NCBI GenBank assembly: GCA_016841725.1
Contig: JAENYP010000015.1
Span: 1 to 64,000, forward strand
DNA length: 64,000 nucleotides
Direction of reading: 5' to 3'
Origin: Thermincola carboxydiphila
GTDB taxonomy: Bacteria > Bacillota > Thermincolia > Thermincolales > UBA2595
Below, piece after piece: positions 26,464-35,358 of the stretch (positions are counted from its first letter, which is position 1; each line of letters starts with the position of its first letter). Below the pieces are notes generated by a model that saw only the letters and a program-made list of their open reading frames with translations, did no database searches and was not told where the DNA came from. The position numbers and the translations under genes are program-made.

Positions 26464-26530
26464 TTGACAACCCCGGACCTTTCTATCTTCTTGCGGGCAC
26501 CTGTCATTATCCCGCTTTAGGCTTAACTAG

Positions 26531-26560
26531 ATTATACCAGTATATTATTTGTTTTAGCAA
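26531..26560 (-). promoter_or_regulatory. candidate promoter of hypFCDE
   Basis: On the minus strand, -10 TATAAT at 26531-26536 and -35 TTGCTA at 26555-26560 with an 18-bp spacer, giving a leader of about 60 nt. Confidence 0.5.
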
Positions 26561-26654
26561 TACCTTCCACAGCCGTGTGCAGTTTCGGCACAGTATTCCT
26601 CTGCTGCGAATATTGTTGCATTTATTAATTAACCCGGTTGTATACTACGCAAGA

Positions 26655-26675
26655 AACAGGACATTAAGTCCTGTT
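26655..26675 (-). terminator. short hairpin behind the coiled-coil gene
   Basis: AACAGGAC and GTCCTGTT pair around a 5-nt loop, with only a short pyrimidine tract following on the minus strand. A weak candidate terminator for the gene ending at 26713. Confidence 0.4.
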
Positions 26676-26712
26676 CGCCCCGAAATTTTATAAATTTTGT
26701 AACATTTTCAGA

Positions 26713-27012
26713 TTATTCACAATTGTTGACTCTGTGTGGATAAATCTGTGGGTAACTTTTTATCATAATCTGCAATTTTGTTTCCATCTCGATAATCTGT
26801 CTGTTCTTGCTCAAAAGTGTGCGCGCAAATCGGCTGTTGTTCTTCTGCAGTTTGCGGTTCTCTTTTTCAAGTTTTGTTAAAATATCACACTTGTCTTTTT
26901 CAATTCTTTCTATCAGATTCATTAATACCCGCCTGCTAAACCTGAGATGTTCGATTTTACCCTCAAGCTCCCTGATTCTGGCTTCCAGCAGTTCAGAGCG
27001 GTCGTTTCCCAT
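26713..27012 (-). CDS. small coiled-coil protein of unknown function
   Basis: A 99-residue, highly charged protein. Residues about 5-85 show continuous heptad-like spacing of Leu/Ile (LLEARIRELEGKIEHLRFSR, LEKENRKLQKNN), so a long coiled coil is likely. It has no signal peptide or transmembrane segment, one Cys near residue 43 and one near the end. I do not recognise a family. The start has GGGAGGGG before ATG 27012. It is downstream of the aminotransferase gene and on the same strand but separated by 74 bp. Confidence 0.75.
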   Translation of the reverse strand: MGNDRSELLEARIRELEGKIEHLRFSRRVLMNLIERIEKDKCDILTKLEKENRKLQKNNSRFARTLLSKNRQIIEMETKLQIMIKSYPQIYPHRVNNCE

Positions 27013-27086
27013 TCGGTAACCCCTCCCAAATACTTCTAATTATAGTATATGCGGAGAAGGCGGTGTTTAGACATCAGGGAACCGGT

Positions 27087-28253
27087 TCAGAAGCTGAATT
27101 TGTCACTAATGCGCCTTACGGCTTCTTCAATTACCGAATTATCCTGGACCAGGGCAATCCGGACATAGCCCTCTCCCTGCCTGCCAAAGGCAACTCCAGG
27201 AACCAGAGCGACACCGGTTTGGCGCAGGATATCTTCGGCGAATTTTTCTGAGGAGGTATATCCCTTTGGCAGTGAGGCCCATACAAACATAGTAGCCTGA
27301 GGCTTGTCCATAACCCAGCCGGTTTTAGCAAGGCCGTCAACCAGGATATCCCTTCTGGCCTTGTAAACAGCGGCATTCCGCCGGGTAATATCCTGCGGCC
27401 CCCGCAAAGCGCTGATTCCGGCCATCTGGATGGGCAAAAAGACACCATAATCAATATTGGATTTAACCCTTGTCAGGGCTTCAATCACTTCACTGTTTCC
27501 AACTACAAAGCCAAGCCTGCACCCGGCCATGTTATAGGTCTTGGATACCGAATGGAATTCTACGCCTACTTTGATGGCACCCTCTGATTCCAGGAAACTC
27601 GGCGGCCTGTAACCGTCAAAAGCAAGTTCTGAGTAGGCAACATCATGACAGACCACAATATCATACCTGGAGGCAAACTCAACCACCCGGTCAAAAAAGG
27701 CTGAGTCAGCGACAGCTGCTACCGGATTGTTGGGATAATTCAAAATCATCATATTAGCTCTTTTAGCAATATCTTCCGGTATCTTATCAAAGTCAGGAAG
27801 ATATTGATTCTCCTTCTTAAGGGGCATATGGTAGACCTGACCGCCGGCTAAAGTTACTCCGGCGCTGTAGATAGGATATCCCGGGTCCGGCACCAGGGCT
27901 ACATCACCAGGGTCAAGCAGGCAGAGAGGTATATGTCCCAGCCCGTCCTGGGAGCCCATCAAGACCAGCACCTCTGTTTCCGGGTCCAGCTGAACCCCAA
28001 ATCTCTGCCCATACCACCATGAGATTGTCTCCCTAAGATCCCGGGTCCCTCTTGATGACGGATACCCGTAATTATCAAGATTATCAATGGCCTCCTGAAG
28101 TGCATGAAATATGTGCGGCATAGGCGGCCTGTCCGGGCTGCCGATACCCAGGTCAATAATGGATATACCCCCGGCAGCGACTTCCTCCTTGATTTTATCG
28201 AGTTCAGCAAATACTGCTGACTTCAGTCCTTCAAGCCTGTTTGATGTCTTCAA
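27087..28253 (-). CDS. class I/II aminotransferase, LL-diaminopimelate aminotransferase-like
   Basis: A 388-residue fold-type I PLP enzyme. Visible motifs are IDLGIGSPDRPPMPHI near the N terminus, YPSSRGTRDLRE, the LNYPNNPVAAVAD cofactor region, HDVAYSELAFDG, and the PLP Lys in SVSKTYNMAGCRLG. The sequence style is that of DapL-related aminotransferases, which convert tetrahydrodipicolinate to LL-diaminopimelate in many Clostridia, but the substrate cannot be fixed from motifs alone. It is transcribed with the adjoining dipeptidase (19 bp apart). Confidence 0.88.
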   Translation of the reverse strand: MKTSNRLEGLKSAVFAELDKIKEEVAAGGISIIDLGIGSPDRPPMPHIFHALQEAIDNLDNYGYPSSRGTRDLRETISWWYGQRFGVQLDPETEVLVLMGSQDGLGHIPLCLLDPGDVALVPDPGYPIYSAGVTLAGGQVYHMPLKKENQYLPDFDKIPEDIAKRANMMILNYPNNPVAAVADSAFFDRVVEFASRYDIVVCHDVAYSELAFDGYRPPSFLESEGAIKVGVEFHSVSKTYNMAGCRLGFVVGNSEVIEALTRVKSNIDYGVFLPIQMAGISALRGPQDITRRNAAVYKARRDILVDGLAKTGWVMDKPQATMFVWASLPKGYTSSEKFAEDILRQTGVALVPGVAFGRQGEGYVRIALVQDNSVIEEAVRRISDKFSF

Positions 28254-28272
28254 GTAAGTTTCCCCCTATTAA

Positions 28273-29265
28273 TTAATTCAATGTTTTTTTCATAAATCTA
28301 AGCATGTTTTCACCCATAATTCCTTTAATCTCTTTCTCAGTGTAGCCACGGTCCAATAACCCTGCAGTAATTGACGGATAACAGCAGCAGTCATTTAGGC
28401 CCACAGGAGTTTCTTCTATCCCGTCAAAGTCTGAGCCCAGGGCAATCACATCTGTTCCTGCCAGCCCGGCAACATGGTCAATATGGTCCAGAAGGTCACT
28501 TATTCCGGTCTTCCCTTTACCGAGGAACTCAGGAACAAAGCTTAAGCCAAAAATGCCCTTAGTCTCCGCCAGGGCTTTAATCTGGTCATCATTTAGATTT
28601 CTGGGATGTTGGCACAGACTATGGCAGTTAGCATGTGATACCATAACCGGGAATTTGGATATTTCCAGGACATCCCAAAAACCGGCTTCAGATACATGAG
28701 CCAGGTCAACTATCATTCCCAGCCTGTTCATTTCCTGAACAACATTGCGTCCAAAACAGGTCAGCCCCCCACCGGTGATTTTTTCTCCAACCCCGTCGGC
28801 TATATCATTTCTCTGGTTCCACGTCAGTCCAAGGAAACGCACTCCAAGTTTGTAGAATATTCTTAGTGCAGAGATATCGCCATTTAAGGCTTCCCCACCT
28901 TCAATTCCCATAACCGCAATTATTTTGCCGCTTTTCAATTCCCTTTTTATTTGTTTCATATTCAGACCGGGAGATAAAACATGGCTGCAGGACTCAATTT
29001 CCGTATCAAAGGTATCAATAAGCTGCAGGGTCCTTGAAAGCGCGCGCTGCGGTTTAAAGATAGTTTCAATGAATAAGGCAAAAAACTGGACTCTGGTGCC
29101 ACCTTCCTGGAGTTTATACAGGTCAATATGTCCTGTTTCATTATATTGTCCAAGTTTAGCCTTTCCCTTTGCCACTTGAAGAACGGTGTCACAATGGCAG
29201 TCAACGACAGTTAACTTCCGGTGCAGGTTCATGGCATCTGCAGTAATACTCTTCTTTACCATCAT
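28273..29265 (-). CDS. membrane dipeptidase (peptidase family M19)
   Basis: A 330-residue zinc dipeptidase of the renal-dipeptidase family. The first metal motif D-C-H24-C-D26 lies in VDCHCDTVLQ. The bridging Glu is in VMGIEGGEAL, further ligands in VDLAHVSEAGFWDVLE and SHANCHSLCQHPRNL, and the late Asp in ALGSDFDGIE. All expected ligands are present. It probably cleaves dipeptides, including D-amino-acid-containing ones from peptidoglycan (family knowledge). A DapL-like gene follows. Confidence 0.92.
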   Translation of the reverse strand: MMVKKSITADAMNLHRKLTVVDCHCDTVLQVAKGKAKLGQYNETGHIDLYKLQEGGTRVQFFALFIETIFKPQRALSRTLQLIDTFDTEIESCSHVLSPGLNMKQIKRELKSGKIIAVMGIEGGEALNGDISALRIFYKLGVRFLGLTWNQRNDIADGVGEKITGGGLTCFGRNVVQEMNRLGMIVDLAHVSEAGFWDVLEISKFPVMVSHANCHSLCQHPRNLNDDQIKALAETKGIFGLSFVPEFLGKGKTGISDLLDHIDHVAGLAGTDVIALGSDFDGIEETPVGLNDCCCYPSITAGLLDRGYTEKEIKGIMGENMLRFMKKTLN

Positions 29266-29320
29266 ATCAGTCCTTTTGCTTTATTGGTTTGATTACCTTC
29301 TATTATGACAATATATGATG

Positions 29321-29354
29321 GAAAAACCTGTTTATTCTACTGAACAAACAGGTT
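29321..29354 (-). terminator. intrinsic terminator after spoVS
   Basis: Hairpin AACCTGTTT/AAACAGGTT with a run of T on the minus strand, about 80 nt beyond the spoVS stop. The short interval 29355-29435 holds no visible gene. Confidence 0.75.
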
Positions 29355-29435
29355 ATGGGTCTCACTTATAGAATTGAATTAGAAATCTTCGTTCTCAGCT
29401 CAACCATCAGTTACCTGGCCTTAGCACCATCCCAC

Positions 29436-29696
29436 TTACCTGGGCTCAACAATAAGCTTAATTGCTGTCCGTTCTTCGCCATCAATGATAATGTCAGTAA
29501 AAGCCGGGATACAAATGAGGTCAACTCCGCTGGGCGCTACGAATCCTCTGGCAATAGCTACAGCTTTCACAGCTTGGTTTAGAGCACCGGCGCCGATTGC
29601 TTGAATTTCTGCCCCGCCGCGTTCCCTAAGAACACCGGCAAGAGCACCTGCTACTGAATTTGGATTGGATTTTGCTGAAACCTTCAATACTTCCAA
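29436..29696 (-). CDS. spoVS: stage V sporulation protein S
   Basis: An Alba-like small protein required for spore coat assembly and completion of septation in Bacillus. The sequence EVLKVSAKSNPNSVAGALAG is the invariant family N terminus. TTG at 29696 gives exactly 86 residues, the standard length, with GGAGG 8 bp upstream; an ATG two bases after the GGAGG at 29702 would be too close and adds two residues. It has a near-perfect sigma-H promoter upstream and its own terminator. Confidence 0.97.
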   Translation of the reverse strand: MEVLKVSAKSNPNSVAGALAGVLRERGGAEIQAIGAGALNQAVKAVAIARGFVAPSGVDLICIPAFTDIIIDGEERTAIKLIVEPR

Positions 29697-29755
29697 GATC
29701 ATAACCTCCTTATTTGAACGAATCAATTTTAGCCGTATTCTTTATAAACGAATAT

Positions 29756-29782
29756 ATTCGATAATTAACTAAAAATTCCTCT
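29756..29782 (-). promoter_or_regulatory. sigma-H promoter of spoVS
   Basis: On the minus strand, AGAGGAATT (29774-29782) matches the sigma-H -35 consensus RnAGGAwWW, and ATCGAAT (29756-29762) matches the -10 RnnGAAT, with an 11-bp spacer. Bacillus spoVS is also sigma-H dependent (established knowledge). Confidence 0.85.
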
Positions 29783-29835
29783 TTTTCTCAAATAAATATT
29801 TCAGACTTATTTAAAAATTTAATATAATTACATCT

Positions 29836-30615
29836 TTAGTACTCAATATTGAATACCCTGTTAATGCTTACTGCACTGCCTGTATCCTCATTAACTTCAA
29901 TGACAACTGCATTGAACTGGAAGGGGCCGTCAGCTGACTCAAACCTTACAGGCATCTGTGTGGTAAATTTCTTTAGGGCAATATCTATTTTGACTCCGAT
30001 TATCGAATTAAAAGGTCCTGTCATGCCAAGATCAGTGATATATGCTGTTCCCCCGGGAAGCACCCTTTCATCAGCCGTCTGTACATGGGTATGTGTACCG
30101 GCAACTGCAGATACCTTACCATCCAAATACCATCCGAGGGCAATTTTCTCTGATGTGGCTTCCGCATGAAAATCCACAATAATAATTTTTGTCAGATCTT
30201 TTATTTCATTAAGAATCTGTTCAATAGTCCTAAAGGGACAATCAAGGTTCGAAAGGTATACCAGTCCGGATAAGTTGATGACTCCCACATTAATACCGTT
30301 AATATCAAATACACCGTAACCTCTGCCGGGAGTACCCGGAGGATAATTGGCAGGCCTGATGATCCTTGGCTCTTTCTCTATGTGTCCGAGTATTTCTTTT
30401 TTATCCCAGATGTGGTTTCCCATTGTCAGGACATCAATACCATAATCAAACAGTTCATTGGCCGTGGACGGAGTTATGCCATTCCCACCGGATGCGTTTT
30501 CTCCGTTGGCAATGATCATGTCCAGCTTAAGTTCCTGTTTAATTGTACTCAGGTTTTCCCTGACCGCCTTCCTTCCGGGGCGGCCGAAAACATCACCAAT
30601 CATTAAGATGCGCAA
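29836..30615 (-). CDS. ymdB: YmdB-type metallophosphoesterase
   Basis: A 259-residue phosphodiesterase of the YmdB/TIGR00282 family. Metal-binding motifs are present: GDVFGRPGRKAVRENL, NGENASGGNGIT, MGNHIWDKKE, DFHAEATSEK and GTHTHVQT. In Bacillus it acts on cyclic nucleotides, affects biofilm and motility choice, and is genetically linked to RNase Y. Here rny lies just upstream with one hypothetical gene between, so the linkage is kept. Confidence 0.95.
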   Translation of the reverse strand: MRILMIGDVFGRPGRKAVRENLSTIKQELKLDMIIANGENASGGNGITPSTANELFDYGIDVLTMGNHIWDKKEILGHIEKEPRIIRPANYPPGTPGRGYGVFDINGINVGVINLSGLVYLSNLDCPFRTIEQILNEIKDLTKIIIVDFHAEATSEKIALGWYLDGKVSAVAGTHTHVQTADERVLPGGTAYITDLGMTGPFNSIIGVKIDIALKKFTTQMPVRFESADGPFQFNAVVIEVNEDTGSAVSINRVFNIEY

Positions 30616-30632
30616 AGAATCTATCCTCCGTT

Positions 30633-31166
30633 TTATTTATTGAATACCAGCACCCTGCCATCCTCCCTGAAGGCGATCAGGTTTTTTTGGGGGTACGATG
30701 ACTTTATATTTTCCAGCATATGTTCTATAAGTTCTTCTTGGATTAGGAGGTCTTCTTCCAGAAGGTAATCATTTTTTTCAAAAATGAGATCTTTTTTAAA
30801 ATTACAATGCACCAGTTCAATAAGCATTGATAATTCTTCCTGGCTCATTGTGCCCACATCCCTGATGATTTCCAGCATGGTAAACTCTTCACATGGGTTA
30901 AACCTCACCTCGGTTACCAGTGGGGTCCGATTCTCCAGAGAATGGTATGCTTGAATACTTGCAACCACCATGTCTTTAAAATTAACCAATTTTTCTTCAT
31001 CTAATACACACGAAAAAATAAAAGTAAACCTTAGCTGCTGCAGTTCAGGGTCATAATTTATGGTACCCAGTTCAGGATAACGCACTAAAATCGATATCAA
31101 AAGTCCGATACTGTCTGAAACCTCATCCTGGGGAGCAGTCTTATATTTTAGCTGCATCTTAGTCAC
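30633..31166 (-). CDS. conserved hypothetical protein between rny and ymdB
   Basis: A 177-residue soluble protein I do not recognise. It begins MTKMQLKYKTAPQDEVSDSI. It is acidic, with an alternating strand/helix pattern, an internal TINYDPELQQLRFTFIF strand pair and a C-terminal LLEEDLLIQEELIEHMLENI amphipathic helix. There is no signal peptide, TM helix or metal motif. Its position between RNase Y and YmdB suggests a role near RNA turnover, but this is only context. It is 17 bp from ymdB. Confidence 0.7.
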   Translation of the reverse strand: MTKMQLKYKTAPQDEVSDSIGLLISILVRYPELGTINYDPELQQLRFTFIFSCVLDEEKLVNFKDMVVASIQAYHSLENRTPLVTEVRFNPCEEFTMLEIIRDVGTMSQEELSMLIELVHCNFKKDLIFEKNDYLLEEDLLIQEELIEHMLENIKSSYPQKNLIAFREDGRVLVFNK

Positions 31167-31271
31167 CTCGCAAAAATATTCAATTTCAAAGAGTTCTGTA
31201 CCTCAGGGCGCTTTTCCTGCCATAACTCCCTGGAAAACAAAAAAAAATCCTTGCCAATATGTGGTGAGGTT

Positions 31272-31310
31272 AAAATTTAAGAAGGGGATGTCTCTGACGA
31301 GACAACCCCT
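31272..31310 (-). terminator. intrinsic terminator of rny
   Basis: A 12-bp stem with one A.A mismatch (AGGGGATGTCTC with GAGACAACCCCT) around TGAC, followed on the minus strand by a T-rich stretch. It is just beyond the rny stop. Confidence 0.75.
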
Positions 31311-31318
31311 CTGTTTTC

Positions 31319-32857
31319 TTATTTCGCATATTCCACTGCCCGAGTTTCCCGGATTACCATCACCTTGATTTGACCGGGATATTCAAGCTCTTCTTCAATC
31401 CTTTTAGCTATATCCCTGACCAAGCGGACAGAAGATAAATCATCTACCTTATCAGGTTTAACCATTACCCGAACCTCGCGCCCTGCTTGGATAGCAAAAG
31501 ACTTTTCAACTCCTTCAAAAGAGTTGGTAATTGCTTCAAGTTTCTCCAAACGTTTAATATACGATTCCAGAGTTTCTCTTCTAGCCCCCGGTCTGGCTGC
31601 AGAAATGGCATCAGCCGCCTGGACCAATACTGCCTCAATGGTCTTAGCGTCCTCATCACCGTGGTGTGCACCAACCGCATTTATTATTGCCGCTGACTCC
31701 TTGTATTTCTTCGCCAGGTCAGCTCCAATGGTCACATGAGGCCCTTCAGTCTCGTGGTCAATTGATTTTCCTATATCATGAAGCAGACCCGCCCTTTTGG
31801 CAAGAGTAACATCAACTCCAAGTTCCGCAGCCATCAACCCTGCAAGCTGTGATACTTCAACCGAATGTCTGAGAACATTCTGACCGTAGCTTGTACGATA
31901 CCTGAGCCGGCCAAGAAGTCTGATCAATTCGGGATGCAGACCGTGTACTCCTGTTTCAAAAGTTGCCTGTTCACCGGATTCCTTGATTTGTGTTTCTACT
32001 TCTTTCTGAGCTTTTTCTACCATTTCCTCGATTCTGGCAGGATGTATCCTTCCATCAAGGATTAATTTTTCAAGTGCTATCCTGGCAACTTCACGGCGAA
32101 TCGGGTCAAATCCTGATAAAATAACGGCTTCAGGAGTATCATCAATAATTAGATCAATACCTGTAAGGGTTTCCAGTGTCCGGATATTTCTTCCCTCACG
32201 ACCGATAATGCGGCCTTTCATTTCATCATTCGGCAGTGCAACAACTGTCACTGTTGTCTCAGCCACATGGTCGGCAGCACATCTCTGGATTGCCTGTGAA
32301 ATTATGTCTCTGGCCCTCTTTTCCCCTTCATCCTTGGCCTTAGATTCAATTTCTTTAATCATAATTGCTGCTTCATGCTGAATTTCTTCCTCAATATTTG
32401 CCAGGAGAAGTTCCCGAGCTTCATCAGAAGTAAGTCCTGACAGCCGTTCCAGTTCTGCAAGTTGTTTTGCATGAAGTTCCTTAACTTGTGTCCTGACTTT
32501 TTCAATTTCATTTTCCTTTTGGCCCAGGCCTTCTTCCTTGCGTTCAATTGAATCTATTTTTCTGTCAAGGGCCTCTTCTTTCTGGGTCAATCGGCGTTCT
32601 GTCCTCTGGAGTTCGTTTCTGCGTTCGCGGTGTTCTTTCTCAACCTCACTGCGAAGCTTGTGGACTTCTTCCTTGGCTTCCAGAATCGCTTCCCTTTTTC
32701 TGGCTTCAGAGGCTTTTTCAGCTTCTTCCCTTATTCTTTTGGCAGCCTCTTCTGCCGAGGAAATTTTTGCTTCTGCAAGTGATTTCCTGATGAAATAGCC
32801 AACAATGAATGCAATAAATCCTGTAGCAGCTGCTATTATTATTGTTTGCCCTGTAAT
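31319..32857 (-). CDS. rny: ribonuclease Y, probable ATT start
   Basis: The full-length frame is 512 residues, as expected (about 510-520). An N-terminal membrane helix ([19 protein letters not shown]) is followed by a long charged coiled coil, the KH domain ([20 protein letters not shown]) and the HD domain ([31 protein letters not shown]). No ATG, GTG or TTG exists in frame between the TTG at 32590, which would cut off the anchor and most of the coiled coil, and an in-frame TGA at 32866-32864. ATT at 32857-32855 lies 9 nt after AGGAGG (32872-32867), so an AUU start is the best reading. RNase Y initiates decay of many mRNAs from the membrane. Confidence 0.93.
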   Translation of the reverse strand: MTGQTIIIAAATGFIAFIVGYFIRKSLAEAKISSAEEAAKRIREEAEKASEARKREAILEAKEEVHKLRSEVEKEHRERRNELQRTERRLTQKEEALDRKIDSIERKEEGLGQKENEIEKVRTQVKELHAKQLAELERLSGLTSDEARELLLANIEEEIQHEAAIMIKEIESKAKDEGEKRARDIISQAIQRCAADHVAETTVTVVALPNDEMKGRIIGREGRNIRTLETLTGIDLIIDDTPEAVILSGFDPIRREVARIALEKLILDGRIHPARIEEMVEKAQKEVETQIKESGEQATFETGVHGLHPELIRLLGRLRYRTSYGQNVLRHSVEVSQLAGLMAAELGVDVTLAKRAGLLHDIGKSIDHETEGPHVTIGADLAKKYKESAAIINAVGAHHGDEDAKTIEAVLVQAADAISAARPGARRETLESYIKRLEKLEAITNSFEGVEKSFAIQAGREVRVMVKPDKVDDLSSVRLVRDIAKRIEEELEYPGQIKVMVIRETRAVEYAK

Positions 32858-32911
32858 ATTAGTTCACCTCCTATTTTTTTATTTGTCGTCATTTTTTTGT
32901 TTTTCATAAAC

Positions 32912-32934
32912 AAAAAACCGAGTAGAAACCCGGT
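32912..32934 (-). terminator. terminator-like hairpin in the rny leader
   Basis: On the minus strand, ACCGGGT and ACTCGGT pair (one G.U) around TTCT, followed by six T. It lies about 40 nt before the rny ribosome binding site, between promoter and gene, so it may act as an attenuator. Confidence 0.6.
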
Positions 32935-33132
32935 CAGAAAAAGATTTTACTTACCATAAACAATCAAGTACGGTAAAAACAGCTTACCTTCCTGTTAGTA
33001 TCTTATATTTTAAACCTGCCTCATATATTGTTTTATTATATTTTATTTTAAAAAAACAAGAGGAAAGTTCTACTTTATAAGAAACCATAAATGTATGGCA
33101 GTTAAATCCTATTCTAGTTTCTCCCAAGTATA

Positions 33133-33161
33133 ATTTTAAGTTTTTTTGGCCGTTATGTCAA
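33133..33161 (-). promoter_or_regulatory. sigma-A promoter of rny
   Basis: On the minus strand, a perfect TTGACA (33156-33161) and TAAAAT (33133-33138) with a 17-bp spacer, about 275 nt upstream of the gene. The rest of the 32858-33260 gap is AT-rich with no visible gene apart from the leader hairpin. Confidence 0.6.
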
Positions 33162-33260
33162 GCATTGAGCGTTCTCACACTGTCAATTACCGGTTATCTT
33201 CAGTAAAAAGGCCTGTCAAAGCGCCTCATGACTGTTTCCGGCGGTAAAACACAGCCTTTA

Positions 33261-33725
33261 TCAGCCAAATTTTTTTAAGATTTCTGAGAGAACCCTTCTC
33301 ACTATATTGTAGTCAAATCCTCTTCTCAAAAGAAAACCTTCTATTTTTTTTAAGTTAAATCCCTTCTGGGTTATTTGTTTTTCTGCCAGAAGACAGGCGA
33401 GTTCTTCCTCAAGTTCCATTGGATAATCAGCAAGACACTCTTCTATGATGTCACGTGAAATCCCCTTCCGGAACAATTCATATGAGATTTTCCGCCGCCC
33501 GGAAGGCTTGTCCCTGGTCCTGCTGCGCACCCACATCCGGGAAAATTCCATATCATCAAGAAACCTGTATTCTTCAAGAAAACTAATTACTTCAGAAATA
33601 ACTCCATTTTCATATCCTTTTTCAGATAGCTTCTTCCGTACTTCCCAAGCTGACCTTGGCCTGTATGAAATGTAGTTTAGGGCAACCTCCTTGGCATGTG
33701 CCTTTATTTCACTGTCTGCAGGCAT
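33261..33725 (-). CDS. recX: regulatory protein RecX
   Basis: A 154-residue RecX modulator of RecA filaments. It has the three-repeat helical build, with the first repeat SYRPRSAWEVRKKLSEKGY and the second around SYELFRKGISRDIIEECLAD. It starts one base after the recA stop, so the two are one transcript. Confidence 0.93.
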   Translation of the reverse strand: MPADSEIKAHAKEVALNYISYRPRSAWEVRKKLSEKGYENGVISEVISFLEEYRFLDDMEFSRMWVRSRTRDKPSGRRKISYELFRKGISRDIIEECLADYPMELEEELACLLAEKQITQKGFNLKKIEGFLLRRGFDYNIVRRVLSEILKKFG

Positions 33726-33726
33726 A

Positions 33727-34752
33727 CTACTCTTCGTTGGTGGCGCTGACCGGGTTTTCGGCTGCAGCCGGTTTCATGACTTCTCTTATCTTGGTTTCTA
33801 TTTCTACGGCCACGGCAGTATTTTCTTTAAAGAATTCCTTAACATTCTCTCTTCCCTGGCCAAGGCGTTCCCCGTTATATGAGTACCAGGCACCGCTTTT
33901 TTCGATGATTTTCATTTCTGTGGCAATATCGATAATACATCCCTCTCGTGAAATGCCCTCACCATACATGATGTCAAAATCAGCCTGCTTAAAGGGAGGC
34001 GCAACTTTGTTTTTAACAACTTTGGCTCTGGTGCGCACACCGACAATATCTGCCCCGTGTTTCAGGGTCTCGGTTTTTCTGACTTCAAGCCTCACAGACG
34101 CATAAAACTTCAGCGCCCTTCCTCCTGGGGTTATTTCAGGATTTCCAAACATGACCCCTACTTTTTCCCTGATCTGGTTAATGAAAATAGCCACTGTATG
34201 GGATTTGGATATTGCTCCCGTCAATTTCCTAAGGGCCTGTGACATTAATCTGGCCTGTAGTCCCACATGGGAATCACCCATTTCCCCTTCAATTTCAGCC
34301 CTGGGAACAAGGGCGGCAACTGAATCAACAACAATTACATCAACTGCCCCGCTCCTGACAAGGGCTTCTGCAATTTCAAGGGCCTGTTCCCCGGTATCGG
34401 GCTGAGAAATCAGTAAATTGTCTATATCAACTCCCAGTCTCCGGGCATATACAGGGTCAAGGGCATGTTCGGCATCTATAAAAGCCGCGGTCCCGCCCAG
34501 TTTCTGGGCCTCGGCAAGGATGTGTAAAGCCACGGTGGTTTTACCTGATGATTCCGGACCATAGATCTCTACAACCCTTCCCCGTGGAATTCCGCCAACT
34601 CCCAGTGCAATATCCAGGCTTAAAGCACCTGTGGGAATAACTTCAACATTCATCTTGGCCGCCGCTTCACCGAGTTTCATTATGGAACCCTTACCAAACT
34701 GCTTTTCTATCTGGCTTAAAGCTATTTCCAGAGCCTTAACTTTATCTGACAT
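33727..34752 (-). CDS. recA: recombinase RecA
   Basis: A 341-residue recombinase. Walker [10 protein letters not shown] (65-73), the [10 protein letters not shown] Walker B, and the L1/L2 loops ([10 protein letters not shown]; the stretch after [17 protein letters not shown]) are intact. It binds ssDNA, exchanges strands and triggers LexA cleavage. The promoter is perfect at both hexamers and a LexA box lies between it and the start. recX follows. Confidence 0.98.
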   Translation of the reverse strand: MSDKVKALEIALSQIEKQFGKGSIMKLGEAAAKMNVEVIPTGALSLDIALGVGGIPRGRVVEIYGPESSGKTTVALHILAEAQKLGGTAAFIDAEHALDPVYARRLGVDIDNLLISQPDTGEQALEIAEALVRSGAVDVIVVDSVAALVPRAEIEGEMGDSHVGLQARLMSQALRKLTGAISKSHTVAIFINQIREKVGVMFGNPEITPGGRALKFYASVRLEVRKTETLKHGADIVGVRTRAKVVKNKVAPPFKQADFDIMYGEGISREGCIIDIATEMKIIEKSGAWYSYNGERLGQGRENVKEFFKENTAVAVEIETKIREVMKPAAAENPVSATNEE

Positions 34753-34765
34753 TAAAACGCCTCCT

Positions 34766-34779
34766 CAAACATGTGTTCG
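34766..34779 (-). promoter_or_regulatory. LexA (SOS) box of recA
   Basis: On the minus strand, CGAACACATGTTTG matches the Gram-positive LexA consensus CGAAC-N4-GTTYG. It lies between the -10 and the ribosome binding site of recA. Confidence 0.85.
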
Positions 34780-34792
34780 GTTTTCTTAATTA

Positions 34793-34822
34793 ATTATACC
34801 CAATAATTTGAAAGCCTGTCAA
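34793..34822 (-). promoter_or_regulatory. recA promoter
   Basis: On the minus strand, perfect TTGACA (34817-34822) and TATAAT (34793-34798) with an 18-bp spacer. Confidence 0.85.
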
Positions 34823-34857
34823 TAAATATTTATAATTTCTTTTTGGAGTCTTTTCAT

Positions 34858-35295
34858 TCACTGATTCAACAAAGCCTTAATATATTCCTTTTTTACATAC
34901 TCAAGCACTGCGGCAATTTCACCCCGGCACCGGCAGACAATGGGCTCTGATACTTTCCCGCTTTCTTTGAGACTGTTCAATTCATTGTCAATAACTTCCT
35001 TGAGGAAATTTATTCTTAGACTGACGAGTTCATCGGGAACTGTTTCCAGTTGTCTGACCGCCAGAGAGCTGTTTATCCATTCCTTTATTTCGTTAATTAC
35101 ATCCACGTTTTCAAGATACCTGCAAATAATAAGTATCAGGTTATAGCACAACTGCCTGTCAATCCCGAAACGGCTCCTCAGATATGGATTTAACGGACCT
35201 ATCTTATCTGTATTCAGCACATGCAGCGCATACCATGCATTCGCTATCCCCGGTGCATCAATTTTAAGTTTTTGAATGACCATTTCTTCTTCCAC
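34858..35295 (-). CDS. conserved hypothetical protein, 145 aa
   Basis: I do not recognise a family. It is an alpha-helical soluble protein, with GIANAWYALHVLN and LRSRFGIDRQLCYNLILIIC as prominent helices and a late CRCRGEIAAVLEYVKKEY segment. It has no metal cluster or TM segment. The start ATG 35295 has a weak ribosome binding site; ATG 35283 (MVIQKL) is also possible. It lies between recA and the helicase gene on the same strand. Confidence 0.6.
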   Translation of the reverse strand: MEEEMVIQKLKIDAPGIANAWYALHVLNTDKIGPLNPYLRSRFGIDRQLCYNLILIICRYLENVDVINEIKEWINSSLAVRQLETVPDELVSLRINFLKEVIDNELNSLKESGKVSEPIVCRCRGEIAAVLEYVKKEYIKALLNQ

Positions 35296-35358
35296 TCATT
35301 TTCCCTCTGTCTCAATAAGTGTTAGCAGCAGGCAAAACAAAAAGCAACCACACGGCTG

